In this document: piece by piece, positions 43,132 to 51,531 of the stretch
Layout of the letters: each line of letters starts with the position of its first letter
Numbering within the stretch: the first letter of the stretch is position 1
Origin: Streptacidiphilus sp041262165
GTDB lineage: Bacteria; Actinomycetota; Actinomycetes; Streptomycetales; Streptomycetaceae
DNA: 64,000 bases
Assembly: GCF_041262165.1 (NCBI RefSeq)
Contig: NZ_JBGCBY010000017.1
Location: 117,033 to 181,032 of the forward strand
Direction: 5' to 3'
Position numbers and translations under genes: made by a program
Notes under the pieces: generated by a model
What the model saw: only the letters and a program-made list of their open reading frames with translations
The model's database searches: none
Told to the model about the DNA's origin: nothing

Positions 43132-44403
43132 GTGTTCTCCAGCTACCGCCGCATCTTCGCCGCCCCCGGCAGCGTCGCCTTCACCCTCACCGGGCTGCTC
43201 GGGCGACTCCCGATCGGGATGACGGGCGTCGCCGCCGTCTTCATGATCACCGGTGCGCACGGCTCCTACGGGCTGGCCGGCGCACTGGCCGCGACGGTGC
43301 TGCTGGTCGTCGCCGTGGCCGGACCGCAGATCTCCCGGCTGGTGGACCGCCACGGTCAGGCCCGCGTCGCCGTGCCGGCCCTGCTGCTGTCCACCGGCGG
43401 CGGACTCGCCGAACTGCTCTGCCTGGACTGGCACGCGCCGCACTGGACGCTCTTCCCGACCGCCGCCGTCACCGGCCTGGGTCCCAACCTCGGCTCGATG
43501 TCACGCGCCCGCTGGGCCGCGCTGTACGCGGGTGACGAGGACGTCCTGCACAGCGCCTATGCCTTCGAGTCCGTCCTGGACGAACTCTGCTTCATCCTCG
43601 GCCCGATCGCCGCGACCGCGCTCGCCACCGGGCTGTTCCCCTCGGCGGGCTTCCTGGTCGCCGGACTGCTGATCCTGGTCGGCGGGCTGGCGTTCTGCGC
43701 GCAGCGCCGCACCGAGCCGCAGCTCCGCCGGGACGCGACCGAGGAGCGCGGCTCCGCGATGCGCTCTCCCGGCCTGCGGGTGCTGGTACTGACTCTCGTG
43801 GCCACCGGCGGAGTGTTCGGGATCATGGAGATCACCACCATCGGCTTCGCCGACGCCCACGGCCACAAGGCCGCGGCCAGTCTCGTGCTGTCCTGCTACG
43901 CGCTGGGGTCCTGCGTCTCCGGACTCGCCTTCGGGCTCTGGAAGCCCAGTGGCGGCGCGGCCCGCCGCCTGGTGCTGTGCCTGCTGGCGATGACGGTCAG
44001 CCTGTCCCCGCTGCCCTTCGTCGACAGCCTGCCGGAGCTCGCCGCCGTGCTGCTGGTCTCCGGGCTCACCACAGCGCCGACGATGGTCACCAGCATGGGC
44101 CTGGTCCGCGAGGCCGTCCCGCAGGCGAGGCTCACCGAGGGCTTCAGCTGGGCCGTCACCGGTCTGCTGCTCGGCGTCTCGGGCGGCGCGGCCGTCGGCG
44201 GGTGGGCGGTGCAGCACCTGGGCGCGGGGGCCGGCTACCGCATCCCGATGGCCACCGGCGCCCTGGCCGTGCTGATCGCCCTGCTCGGCGCCCGCCGGGC
44301 TACCGGCCCGATCCCCGCTGCCGCCCCCGCTGCCGCCCCCGCTCCAGTCCCGACCGGTACCGATGCTTCCGAACCGTCAGGTAGGGCCGCCCAGGTGCAA
44401 TAA
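43132..44403 (+). CDS. MFS transporter
   Basis: A 423-residue major-facilitator protein with about 12 helices, beginning VFSSYRRIFAAPGSVAFTLTGLLGRLPIGMTGVAAVFMI. The GTG at 43132 has AGGAG 4 nt upstream. The C-terminal tail is Ala/Pro-rich. Substrate is unknown; its position between two MalR-like regulators suggests sugar-linked control, perhaps sugar efflux, but this type is also common for drug-like compounds. Confidence 0.88.
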   Translation: MFSSYRRIFAAPGSVAFTLTGLLGRLPIGMTGVAAVFMITGAHGSYGLAGALAATVLLVVAVAGPQISRLVDRHGQARVAVPALLLSTGGGLAELLCLDWHAPHWTLFPTAAVTGLGPNLGSMSRARWAALYAGDEDVLHSAYAFESVLDELCFILGPIAATALATGLFPSAGFLVAGLLILVGGLAFCAQRRTEPQLRRDATEERGSAMRSPGLRVLVLTLVATGGVFGIMEITTIGFADAHGHKAAASLVLSCYALGSCVSGLAFGLWKPSGGAARRLVLCLLAMTVSLSPLPFVDSLPELAAVLLVSGLTTAPTMVTSMGLVREAVPQARLTEGFSWAVTGLLLGVSGGAAVGGWAVQHLGAGAGYRIPMATGALAVLIALLGARRATGPIPAAAPAAAPAPVPTGTDASEPSGRAAQVQ

Positions 44404-44474
44404 GGTGCGATGCTGTACACCAGCTTGCCGGGGGCCAGCACCTCGGTGACGGACCGACGACTGGGGACGCTTTC

Positions 44475-45500
44475 TTGAACACAGCGCGGCTGGCGGATAT
44501 CGCGGCACAGGCCGGGGTGAGCGAGGCCACCGTCTCCCGGGTGCTGAACGGCAAGCCGGGGGTCTCCGCGGCGACCCGGCAGACGGTTCTCGCCGCCCTG
44601 GACGTGCTCGGCTACGAGCGCCCCACCCGGCTGCGCCAGCGCAGCGCCGGTCTGATCGGGCTGATCACCCCGGAGTTGAGCAACCCGATCTTCCCTGCGT
44701 TCACCCAGGTCATCGAGCAGGTGCTGACCCGCTACGGCTACACGCCGGTGCTGTGCACGCAGACCCCGGGCGGCTCCACCGAGGACGAACTCGTCGAGCT
44801 GCTGGTCGAGCGCGGGGTGACCGGCATCGTCTTCATCTCGGGACTGCACGCCGACACGACCGCCGACACCGAGCGCTACGCCAAGCTCATCGGCCAGGGC
44901 GTGCCCTTCGTGATGATCAACGGCTACAGCCCGAAGATCGCCGCCGCGTTCATCTCCCCGGACGACCGCGCGGCGATGCAGATGGCCGTCCAGCACCTGG
45001 CGGGCCTCGGCCACCAGCGGATCGGCCTCGCGGTCGGCCCCGCCCGCTTCGTCCCGGTGGAGCGCAAGCTGGAGGGCTTCGCCGAGGCGATGCAGTCCCA
45101 GCTGGGCCTGACCGAGGCTGCTGCGGCCGCTTTGGTCCAGCACTCCCTCTTCAGCGTGGAAGGCGGTCAGGCGGCCGCCGGGGCCCTGCTGGACCGCGGT
45201 TGTACGGCGATCGTCTGCGGCAGCGACCTGATGGCCTTCGGCGCGATCAGAGCCGCCCGCTCCCGGGGGCTGTCCGTCCCCGGTGACGTGTCGGTGGTCG
45301 GCTTCGACGACTCGCCGCTGATCGCCTTCGCCGACCCGCCGCTGACCACGATCCGGCAGCCGGTCGAGGCCATGGGCGCTGCCGCGGTCAACGTGCTGCT
45401 GGAGGAGATCGGCGGCAACCCGGCGCAGCGCGGCGAGTTCGTCTTCCAGCCCGAGCTGGTCGTCCGCGGCTCCACGGCGGCCGCTCGTACCCGAGGCTGA
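44475..45500 (+). CDS. LacI family regulator, MalR-like (copy 2)
   Basis: A 341-residue LacI protein nearly the same as copy 1 in HTH, hinge and effector domain (TARLADIAAQAGVSEATVSRVLNGKPGVS...). The helix-turn-helix recognition helices are identical, so both probably bind the same operator. The start is a TTG at 44475. It has its own 71-bp upstream region and a strong terminator downstream, so unlike copy 1 it is probably a separate transcript and may be the main MalR. Confidence 0.92.
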   Translation: MNTARLADIAAQAGVSEATVSRVLNGKPGVSAATRQTVLAALDVLGYERPTRLRQRSAGLIGLITPELSNPIFPAFTQVIEQVLTRYGYTPVLCTQTPGGSTEDELVELLVERGVTGIVFISGLHADTTADTERYAKLIGQGVPFVMINGYSPKIAAAFISPDDRAAMQMAVQHLAGLGHQRIGLAVGPARFVPVERKLEGFAEAMQSQLGLTEAAAAALVQHSLFSVEGGQAAAGALLDRGCTAIVCGSDLMAFGAIRAARSRGLSVPGDVSVVGFDDSPLIAFADPPLTTIRQPVEAMGAAAVNVLLEEIGGNPAQRGEFVFQPELVVRGSTAAARTRG

Positions 45501-45546
45501 GCCCGCGCGGGACCGGGATGCCCGAGAAAGCGCCGGAAAAGGGCAT

Positions 45547-45585
45547 GCCTCAGGGCGCTACGGCGTCACCGTAGCGCCCTGAGGC
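45547..45585 (+). terminator. very strong hairpin terminator after LacI copy 2
   Basis: A perfect 17-bp stem (GCCTCAGGGCGCTACGG and complement) with loop CGTCA. It may also terminate the convergent CbiX-like gene. Confidence 0.85.
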
Positions 45586-45619
45586 AGTAGAGCGCCCCAC
45601 TCCGCCTGCGCCGGAGGGG

Positions 45620-46465
45620 TCAGCCCTGATCGGGGTCCTGCTCGATACCGAGCGCGCCCAGGTAGTGGCCCAGCACCAGCCGGGCGACCGTCGGGTAGGC
45701 GCCCAGCGGTTCCGCGGCGGGGCAGTCAGCCTCAGCGGCCACGGCCTTGAGCAGTTCCTCCCCGACCTCGGGCCCGAACAGGTACGGGGCGAGCGCGGGC
45801 TGGCCGCAGCCGGTCGAGCGCAGGTGCGCGGCAGCGGCGGCCACCGAGCCCGGCTCGTCCAGCGCGGCCGCGACCACCGGGACCGCCAGCCGCGCCGCCA
45901 GCAGTACGCCGGTCACCTCGGCGAGTTGCAGGGCCTCGGCGCCGCCGACCGTGGCCAGCACGATGCCGTCGGCCGAGGTGTTGATGGCGAACAGCCGGGC
46001 CCGGTCCGCGCGGGCGAGCCCGGCCTCGGACAGGCGGACGTGCAGGGCTTCGGCCAGCAACGGGTGCGGGCCGAGCGTGTCGGTGATCCGGACCTCGCCG
46101 GGCAGCTCCGCCAGGGCGCTGCGGAAGGCGTCGGACGGGCCCGGCAGCAGCGGCACCACGACCGGGGCCGGGCGTTCCTCGGCGGCTGCTGCATCCAGCA
46201 GCGCGGACAGAGTGGGGGTTTCGTCACTGGTGGACGACAGGTAACCGGCCCTCACGTCGATCCCGGGCTGCTCCGCGCGGATCAGTGAGACCAGTTCGTC
46301 GACTATCTGCTGCGCGGCCTGGGTGGCCTCGGAGGGCACGGCCACGAGCAGCGCGGGGGCACCCGCGGGGATCTCGGGACGTTCGGGCCGACGGTGACGG
46401 CCGCGCGCCCGCGAACCGGGCGTGCGGACGGGCAGCGGGGTGCTGGAAGTGGCGGCAGAGCTCAT
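45620..46465 (-). CDS. sirohydrochlorin chelatase (CbiX)-like protein
   Basis: About 281 residues with the two-lobed CbiX/SirB-like layout: PALLVAVPSEATQAAQQIVDELVSLIRAEQPGIDVRAGYLSS, VVVPLLPGPSDAFRSALAE, and the repeat half DRARLFAINTSADGIVL...LGAYPTVARLVLGHYLGAL. It is the actinobacterial form often placed in siroheme/sulfite-reduction context. Canonical metal-ligand histidines in the first strand are not evident (AVPSEA instead of GHGS), so chelatase activity is uncertain. The ATG at 46465 is chosen. Confidence 0.7.
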   Translation of the reverse strand: MSSAATSSTPLPVRTPGSRARGRHRRPERPEIPAGAPALLVAVPSEATQAAQQIVDELVSLIRAEQPGIDVRAGYLSSTSDETPTLSALLDAAAAEERPAPVVVPLLPGPSDAFRSALAELPGEVRITDTLGPHPLLAEALHVRLSEAGLARADRARLFAINTSADGIVLATVGGAEALQLAEVTGVLLAARLAVPVVAAALDEPGSVAAAAAHLRSTGCGQPALAPYLFGPEVGEELLKAVAAEADCPAAEPLGAYPTVARLVLGHYLGALGIEQDPDQG

Positions 46466-46935
46466 GTCGGACGATCGTAGGTCATACGTACGGAAGACGG
46501 CAGTCGGGCACCCCGCTTTGGCATCTGCAGCCCGTTCCAGGGCTCGCATTTACCCGTAACCGCGACATTTCATCAATGACGGGTGCACCGGCGACATTTC
46601 GCCTCGGTGGAACCGGTTTCGGGGTGAGCAGCGTCACATAGCTGAGTGGTGCACATGATTACTGACTGTGTGTCACCGGGGCAATGCATGCCGTCGATCA
46701 TGAAGTCCGGTCACCGCGCGCTGCACCGCCCCTGTTGCCGAGAGCGACGACGGTCGTGACTTATGTCCGATTCGCTCCGTCAACTTGCGAGGGCGGAGCG
46801 CGAGTTGTCACATGTGGTGAACGCACGTGCGCACGCATAAGCACCTGCACGTGCAACTGCACTGGCGTTATCATCACGTGCAGTGAGGCGCCTCGCTGCC
46901 CCATCCTGCACGGCTCGCACATCCTGGAGACACCA
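46466..46935. promoter_or_regulatory. regulatory region upstream of the DUF397 gene
   Basis: A 470-bp gap without a convincing gene. TGCACGTGCA (46846-46855) is a perfect palindrome 80 nt upstream of the DUF397 start. Partial copies (ACGCACGTGCGCAC, TCACGTGCAGTG) flank it at about 46821-46834 and 46876-46887. The same palindrome occurs twice upstream of the ATPase gene. Confidence 0.55.
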
Positions 46936-47178
46936 ATGCGTCGCATGTACAACGGCATGGCCGCCACGGAGATCGAGGGTGTGGTCTGGCAGAAGAGCCG
47001 TCTGAGCAATTCGCAGGGCGACTGCGTCGAGTTGGCTCGGCTGGCCGATGGTGATGTCGCGGTACGCAACTCCCGCTTCCCTGAAGGGCCGGCGCTGATC
47101 TACACGCGGGCGGAGATAGCGGCGCTGCTCGACGGGGTGAAGAAGGGCGAGTTCGACCACCTGGCCGAACAGGCCTGA
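46936..47178 (+). CDS. DUF397 domain protein
   Basis: An 80-residue protein with the DUF397 pattern VVWQKSRLSNSQGDCVELARLADGDVAVRNSRFPEGPALIYTRAEIAALLDGVKKGEFDHL. Such proteins are always found beside Scr1-type XRE regulators and RsbW-like ATPases in actinomycetes (for example the whiJ locus) and probably bind the regulator as an antitoxin-like or anti-repressor partner. GGAGA precedes the ATG. Its gene converges with the ATPase gene, separated by a shared hairpin. Confidence 0.92.
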   Translation: MRRMYNGMAATEIEGVVWQKSRLSNSQGDCVELARLADGDVAVRNSRFPEGPALIYTRAEIAALLDGVKKGEFDHLAEQA

Positions 47179-47280
47179 GCGGTACGGCCGGAGGCCCTGC
47201 GGCGGAGACCGCGGGATGGCGCGGGGCACGTTGTACGGAGGCTTGTCGCGAAGGGTTGTGCGGAGGAGCGGCGCGAGCAG

Positions 47281-47323
47281 GCGGCGGTACGGGAGGGCGG
47301 CTCAGCCTCCCCCGTACCGCCGC
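47281..47323. terminator. bidirectional hairpin between DUF397 and ATPase genes
   Basis: GCGGCGGTACGGG (47281-47293) is perfectly inverted at 47311-47323. The right part overlaps the last codons of the minus-strand ATPase gene. Confidence 0.7.
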
Positions 47324-48054
47324 TCTTCCCCCTCCGACAGTTCGAAGAGAGCCCAGACCACCTTGCCGGCGGCCACGGGATGCCAGCCCCAGGACTGGCT
47401 GAACGAGTCGACCAGATGCAGACCGCGGCCGGACTCGGCGATCCAGTCGGCCTCCCGCGCGACCGGGCCTGCGGCGCTCGGGTCGCTCACCGCGCACACC
47501 ACCTGCGGAGCGCGCCGAACCAGGCTGAGACGTATAAGAGGTGACGGAGTCTCAGCCTCGCCCTCGGCCGAGCCCGCGCTCAACTGACGGGTGATGGGAC
47601 TCGGGTTGTGCGTCCCGCGTCGTCCCCAGTGACTGGTCCGCTGCTCGGGCACGCTTGCCGCCGAGGTCGCGGCGAGCGCGTGTCGTAGCGCGTTGGTCAC
47701 CAACTCGCTTGCCACCAGCGCGATGTCATCGAAGAGCTCGCCGAGTTCCCAGCGGTTCAGAGTCAGCTTGGTGAACTCCCGCGCAGTGCGCACGGACTCG
47801 AATCGAGGGGCGAGCGCGCAGTTGACCACATCAGGGTCCGTGGCCAGTGCCGGGCTCAGGCCCATGAAGAGCTCCTCCCATAAGGGCGCTGCTGCAGACG
47901 TCGCTGCCGGTGTCGGCCCTGCCGGGGTCGCGCGCGCGACGTCGGTCTCCGCCTCGTCCGCGAAGGGCGGACGGGGCGGCAACTCGACGTCGCGTGAGGG
48001 GGGAGCGGGGTCCCCGCAGGACTGCCAGTGGGTGTGCAGGTGCACGTGCATCAT
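47302..48054 (-). CDS. RsbW-like HATPase (anti-sigma-type) protein
   Basis: About 250 residues: a disordered N-terminal 75, then a HATPase_c fold with the N-box ELVTNALRHA and the lid/G2 segment ESGRGLHLVDSFSQSWGW. It resembles serine kinases that bind sigma or anti-sigma factors, and is the usual third member of DUF397/XRE sets. The ATG at 48054 has GGAG 6 nt upstream. Codons 2-6 contain a TGCACGTGCA palindrome (48041-48050), so the encoded MMHVHLHTH reflects an operator inside the gene start. Confidence 0.87.
   Translation of the reverse strand: MMHVHLHTHWQSCGDPAPPSRDVELPPRPPFADEAETDVARATPAGPTPAATSAAAPLWEELFMGLSPALATDPDVVNCALAPRFESVRTAREFTKLTLNRWELGELFDDIALVASELVTNALRHALAATSAASVPEQRTSHWGRRGTHNPSPITRQLSAGSAEGEAETPSPLIRLSLVRRAPQVVCAVSDPSAAGPVAREADWIAESGRGLHLVDSFSQSWGWHPVAAGKVVWALFELSEGEERRYGGG
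48041..48050. promoter_or_regulatory. TGCACGTGCA palindrome at the ATPase gene start
   Basis: A perfect 10-bp palindrome inside codons 2-5 of the ATPase gene, identical to that at 46846-46855. Confidence 0.6.
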
Positions 48055-48112
48055 GGTCCTCTCCGCATACGTCAGATGCAAGAGTGGATTCACGTGCATG
48101 TGCGAAGTAGGC

Positions 48113-48128
48113 ATCTGCACGTGCAGAT
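48113..48128. promoter_or_regulatory. 16-bp palindrome between the ATPase and XRE genes
   Basis: ATCTGCACGTGCAGAT is a perfect 16-bp palindrome with the same TGCACGTGCA core, in the divergent region. A related CACGTGCATGTG lies at 48091-48102. Confidence 0.65.
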
Positions 48129-48280
48129 TCATATGCAGGGAGTAGTCTCATGGTTGCTCGCCGCAGGCGCCGCCATTGGTTCAGCCAGGCTTCTTGACTC
48201 CCGGCTGTCGATTCGGGCACCCTTCGCGGCCGGACAGTGGCAGACTGTGCGCTGATTTCACCGGGTGGAGGTTCAACGGA

Positions 48281-49147
48281 ATGACCACAGTTCAGCCGGG
48301 GAGCGGCTCGATGGTGCGCCGTATCCTCCTCGGCTCCCAGTTGCGCCGACTCCGTGAGGCAAAAGGAATCACCCGCGAGGACGCGGGCTACACCATCCGG
48401 GCCTCCGAATCGAAGATCAGCCGCATGGAGCTCGGCCGCGTCAGCTTCAAGGAGCGGGACGTGACGGATCTTCTCAGCCTGTACGGCGTGGACGACGAGA
48501 CCGAACGCGCCGCCCTACTCACCCTGGTCCGCGAGGCCAACCAGGCGGGATGGTGGCACAGCTTCAGCGACGCCATGCCCAACTGGTTCCAGACCTACGT
48601 CGGCCTGGAGGAGGCCGCCGCCCTCATCCGCACCTATCAGGTGCAGTTCATCCCCGGCCTGCTGCAGACCGAGGACTACGCCCGCGCGATCATGCTGCTC
48701 AACCGCCCGCACATGGACGTGAGCGAGGTCGACCGCCGCATTGGCGTCCGGATGCGCCGCCAGAAGCTGATCGCGGACGGCGACGGACCGCGCCTGTGGG
48801 CGGTCGTGGACGAGGCCGCGCTGCGTCGCCCGGTCGGCGGCCCGGCCGTGATGAAGGTCCAGATCCAGCGGCTCATCGACGCCGCCGAGATGCCCAACGT
48901 GGTCGTCCAGGTGATGCCGTTCCGCTTCGGCGGGCACGCGGCCGAGAGTGGGGCCTTCACCATCCTGCGCTTCCCGGAGCAGGACCTGCCCGACGTCGTC
49001 TACCTGGAGCAGCTCACCAGCGCCCTCTACCTCGACAAGCGGGACGACGTCGACCAGTACATCCAGGTCATGGAGCGGCTCAGCGTCGACAGCCAGACCC
49101 CGGAGAGCAGCATCGAACTGCTGAGCTCACTTCTCAAAGAGTTCTGA
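48281..49147 (+). CDS. XRE family regulator with Scr1/DUF5753 domain
   Basis: A 288-residue regulator. The helix-turn-helix is at about 15-60 (SQLRRLREAKGITREDAGYTIRASESKISRMELGRV). A DUF5753 domain follows (YQVQFIPGLLQTEDYARAIM ... NVVVQVMPFRFGGHAAESGAFTILRFPEQDLPDVVYLEQL). Relatives include WhiJ and AbaA-type regulators that control Streptomyces development and antibiotic production with a DUF397 partner. The ATG at 48281 follows GGAGG. The last 21 bases overlap the convergent TetR gene. Confidence 0.93.
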   Translation: MTTVQPGSGSMVRRILLGSQLRRLREAKGITREDAGYTIRASESKISRMELGRVSFKERDVTDLLSLYGVDDETERAALLTLVREANQAGWWHSFSDAMPNWFQTYVGLEEAAALIRTYQVQFIPGLLQTEDYARAIMLLNRPHMDVSEVDRRIGVRMRRQKLIADGDGPRLWAVVDEAALRRPVGGPAVMKVQIQRLIDAAEMPNVVVQVMPFRFGGHAAESGAFTILRFPEQDLPDVVYLEQLTSALYLDKRDDVDQYIQVMERLSVDSQTPESSIELLSSLLKEF

Positions 49148-49750
49148 GCCGGGCGCCGCACCGGGCCCGAGTGCCTGATCGAGGCCGTACCGGACGAAGA
49201 TGTCGCCCCGGATCAGCGCGGGCGACGTCTCCGCGCCCGGCAGCAGCAGGCCCATGCACGCGCCCATGAGCGCGCTGCGCAGCACCGCGTGCTCCGCGAC
49301 CGGGTCGGTCGCGCCGCGGCGCCGCAGCACCCCCTGGAGCAGGGCGCCGAACCGCTGCTGCTCCGCGTCCTGGATGAACCCGCCGGAGTCGGGCGCCAGG
49401 ATCAGCGCCAGATGCGTGCGCATCAGCGTCGAGCGGGCCAGGGCGAGCCCGAGCACCGTGTCGATCGCCGTGGCCAGCCACAGGTCCGGATCGTCGTCCT
49501 CAGCGAGTTCCGCGAGCGCGGCGGAGAGCGTCAGATGCATCAGCCGGTGTGTGGAGGACTGCAGCAGGTACCGCTTCCCGGGGAAGTAGTACGAGACCAG
49601 CCCCCGAGCCAGCCCCGCCCGTTCGGCGATGTCGCCGAGCGTGGTACCAGCGAAACCCCGCTCATCGACCAGTTCGACCGTCGCCTGCATGATGCGCGCT
49701 TGTGAACGGGCGCGCATGGCCTCGTTGACTGCTGGGCGTCGGGGTGACAT
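49127..49750 (-). CDS. TetR family transcriptional regulator
   Basis: A 207-residue TetR repressor: N-terminal HTH (RIMQATVELVDERGFAGTTLGDIAERAGLARGLVSYYFPGKRYLL, about 19-63) and an all-helical ligand domain. A dyad 16 nt upstream of its start suggests autoregulation. It lies downstream of the DHA2 exporter gene on the same strand, but a large hairpin separates them; the exporter may still be a target. Confidence 0.9.
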   Translation of the reverse strand: MSPRRPAVNEAMRARSQARIMQATVELVDERGFAGTTLGDIAERAGLARGLVSYYFPGKRYLLQSSTHRLMHLTLSAALAELAEDDDPDLWLATAIDTVLGLALARSTLMRTHLALILAPDSGGFIQDAEQQRFGALLQGVLRRRGATDPVAEHAVLRSALMGACMGLLLPGAETSPALIRGDIFVRYGLDQALGPGAAPGSELFEK

Positions 49751-49765
49751 GGTGCTCCTGCGTTC

Positions 49766-49782
49766 ATTGGCTGCAGGCCAAT
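49766..49782. promoter_or_regulatory. dyad upstream of the TetR gene
   Basis: ATTGGC-tgcag-GCCAAT, followed by ATATAC, sits at the expected promoter position of the TetR gene. Confidence 0.5.
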
Positions 49783-49808
49783 ATACGGCTCGCCTCGAAC
49801 GCGTGTGT

Positions 49809-49858
49809 CCGCCCGGGCGGGCTCGCCGACGCGGGGGATCGGCGAACCGCCCGGGCGG
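49809..49858 (-). terminator. long hairpin between the DHA2 exporter and TetR genes
   Basis: About 20 bp of near-perfect stem (CCGCCCGGGCGG ... CGCCGA with complement, one bulge) around a 9-nt loop, 42 nt after the exporter stop on the minus strand. Confidence 0.65.
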
Positions 49859-49900
49859 GCCGATCGGCCCGCCCGAACCCCGTGCAGGCGGGCCGAAGCG

Positions 49901-51445
49901 TCAGCGCCGTTCCGGGGCGGTGACCTGGTCGGAGAGGTCGCCGGCCGAGGGCACGCCGGTCGGCGCCGCGCCAGCCGGCACCGCGTAGTCCGGCACCGGG
50001 TAGCCGATCCGCGCCGCCCGTCGCCGGTCCAGCAGCGCGCCGGTCGCGGTGACCAGCAGTCCGATCAGCGCCACCCCGGTCACCACTGCCAACGCGTTCC
50101 GGTAGCCGCCGAGTTGGGCGTGTGCACCAGCGCCCGCCCCGCCGCTGGTCGCTCCGGCGGTCACCACAGCGGTCACCACGGCGAGCACGGTCGCGCCGCC
50201 GACCTGGAAGGCCGTGTTCACCAGGCCGGAGGCCAGTCCCTGCTCCTCGTCGGCGACGCCCGACGTCGCCTGGATGTTCAGCGAGGGGAAGACCAGAGCG
50301 AAGTGCACGCCGAGCAGGACCATCGACGGCAGGATCACGGTGAGGTAGTCGCCGTGGGCGCCGATCCGCAGGAAGTTGGCGTAGCCGAGCAGTGCCGCCG
50401 GGAATCCGACCAGCATCAACCTGGTCGTGCCGTAGCGGTCGACCAGCGTGCCCATCTTCGTCGCCGAGGCCGCCACCAGCACCCCGGCCGGCAGGAACGC
50501 CAGCGCCATCTGCAGCGCCGACCAGCCCAGCAGCGACTGCAGATACAGCGTGGCGACGAACTGGAACCCGACGTAGGCGCCAAAGCAGGCCAGTGCACCC
50601 AGGTTGGCCCTGGCCACCAGCCCGTTCCTGAGGATGCCGAGGCGGACCAGTGGATGCGCGGTCCGCTGCTCGATCGCGACGAACGCCGCGAACAGTGCGG
50701 CCACGAGTACCAGCGACAGCACCGTCCGGGTGCTGCCCCAGCCGGCCCCCTGGGCCTGGGTGACCGTGTAGACGAGCAGCAGCAGGCCGCCGGTGGCGGT
50801 CACCGCGCCCGCCAGGTCGTAGCCGCGCCCGTCCCGCTCGGGACGCGCCTGGCGCGGGATCAGCCGGCTCCCGACCGCCAGCGCCGCCAGTGCCAGCGGG
50901 AAGGGCATCAGGAAGGTCCAGCGCCAGCCGACTTCGGTCAGTAGCCCGCTCAGCACCAGCCCCAGCGAGAAGCCGCTCGCTCCGCAGGTGGTGTAGATGC
51001 TCAGGGCCCGGTTGCGCTCGTGCCCCTCGGGGAAGGTCGTGGTGATGATCGACAGCCCGGCCGGGGCGGTGAACGCGGCGGCAACGCCCTTGACGAACCG
51101 GGTGGCGATCAGCAGGCCGCCGTCGTCCACCAGCCCGCCGAGCAGCGAGGCCACCGCGAAGACGGCGAGGGCGGTGAGGAAGACCCGGCGGCGGCCCAGC
51201 AGGTCGGCCGCGCGCCCGCCCAGCAGCAGCAGTCCGCCGTAGCCCAGGACGTAGCCGCTGACCACCCACTGCAGGGAGGCCGTGCTGAGGTGCAGGTCGG
51301 TACGGATGGAGGGGAGGGCGACGCCGACCATCGACACGTCGAGGGCGTCGAGGAAAAGGGCCGCGCACAGGACGACGAGCGTGCCCCAGAGGCGGGGGCT
51401 CCAGCGGGCGGCGTCGGTCGTCGCGGGGGGAGTGGCTGTGGTCAT
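49901..51445 (-). CDS. MFS drug exporter, DHA2 (14-helix) family
   Basis: A 514-residue proton-driven exporter with 14 predicted helices. Family motifs are LDALDVSMVGVALPSIRTDL (motif D1), GRAADLLGRRRVFLTAL (motif A) and GASGFSLGLVLSGLLTEVGWRWTFL (motif C). It resembles actinomycete antibiotic-efflux proteins. It diverges from the MarR gene at 51532 across an 86-bp operator-rich region, the classical exporter/MarR layout. Confidence 0.92.
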   Translation of the reverse strand: MTTATPPATTDAARWSPRLWGTLVVLCAALFLDALDVSMVGVALPSIRTDLHLSTASLQWVVSGYVLGYGGLLLLGGRAADLLGRRRVFLTALAVFAVASLLGGLVDDGGLLIATRFVKGVAAAFTAPAGLSIITTTFPEGHERNRALSIYTTCGASGFSLGLVLSGLLTEVGWRWTFLMPFPLALAALAVGSRLIPRQARPERDGRGYDLAGAVTATGGLLLLVYTVTQAQGAGWGSTRTVLSLVLVAALFAAFVAIEQRTAHPLVRLGILRNGLVARANLGALACFGAYVGFQFVATLYLQSLLGWSALQMALAFLPAGVLVAASATKMGTLVDRYGTTRLMLVGFPAALLGYANFLRIGAHGDYLTVILPSMVLLGVHFALVFPSLNIQATSGVADEEQGLASGLVNTAFQVGGATVLAVVTAVVTAGATSGGAGAGAHAQLGGYRNALAVVTGVALIGLLVTATGALLDRRRAARIGYPVPDYAVPAGAAPTGVPSAGDLSDQVTAPERR

Positions 51446-51458
51446 GCCGAGACACTAC

Positions 51459-51515
51459 ATGCAGTTGCATTCAATGCGTATGAATTAAATGTGAACGCAA
51501 TAAGTTCAACTGCAT
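51459..51515. promoter_or_regulatory. paired operators between DHA2 exporter and MarR genes
   Basis: ATGCAGTTGCAT (51459-51470) is a dyad; its ATGCAGTTG half recurs inverted as CAACTGCAT (51507-51515). The two sites bracket an AT-rich stretch (GAATTAAATG) and lie next to the two start codons, as expected for MarR control of both promoters. Confidence 0.65.
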
Positions 51516-51531
51516 CTGCTACTCTTGCGCC

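Noticed and set aside
41984..45500. Composite transposon suggested by two similar flanking genes
   Set aside because: The repeats are LacI genes in direct orientation and differ at many codons; there is no transposase, no terminal inverted repeat and no target duplication.
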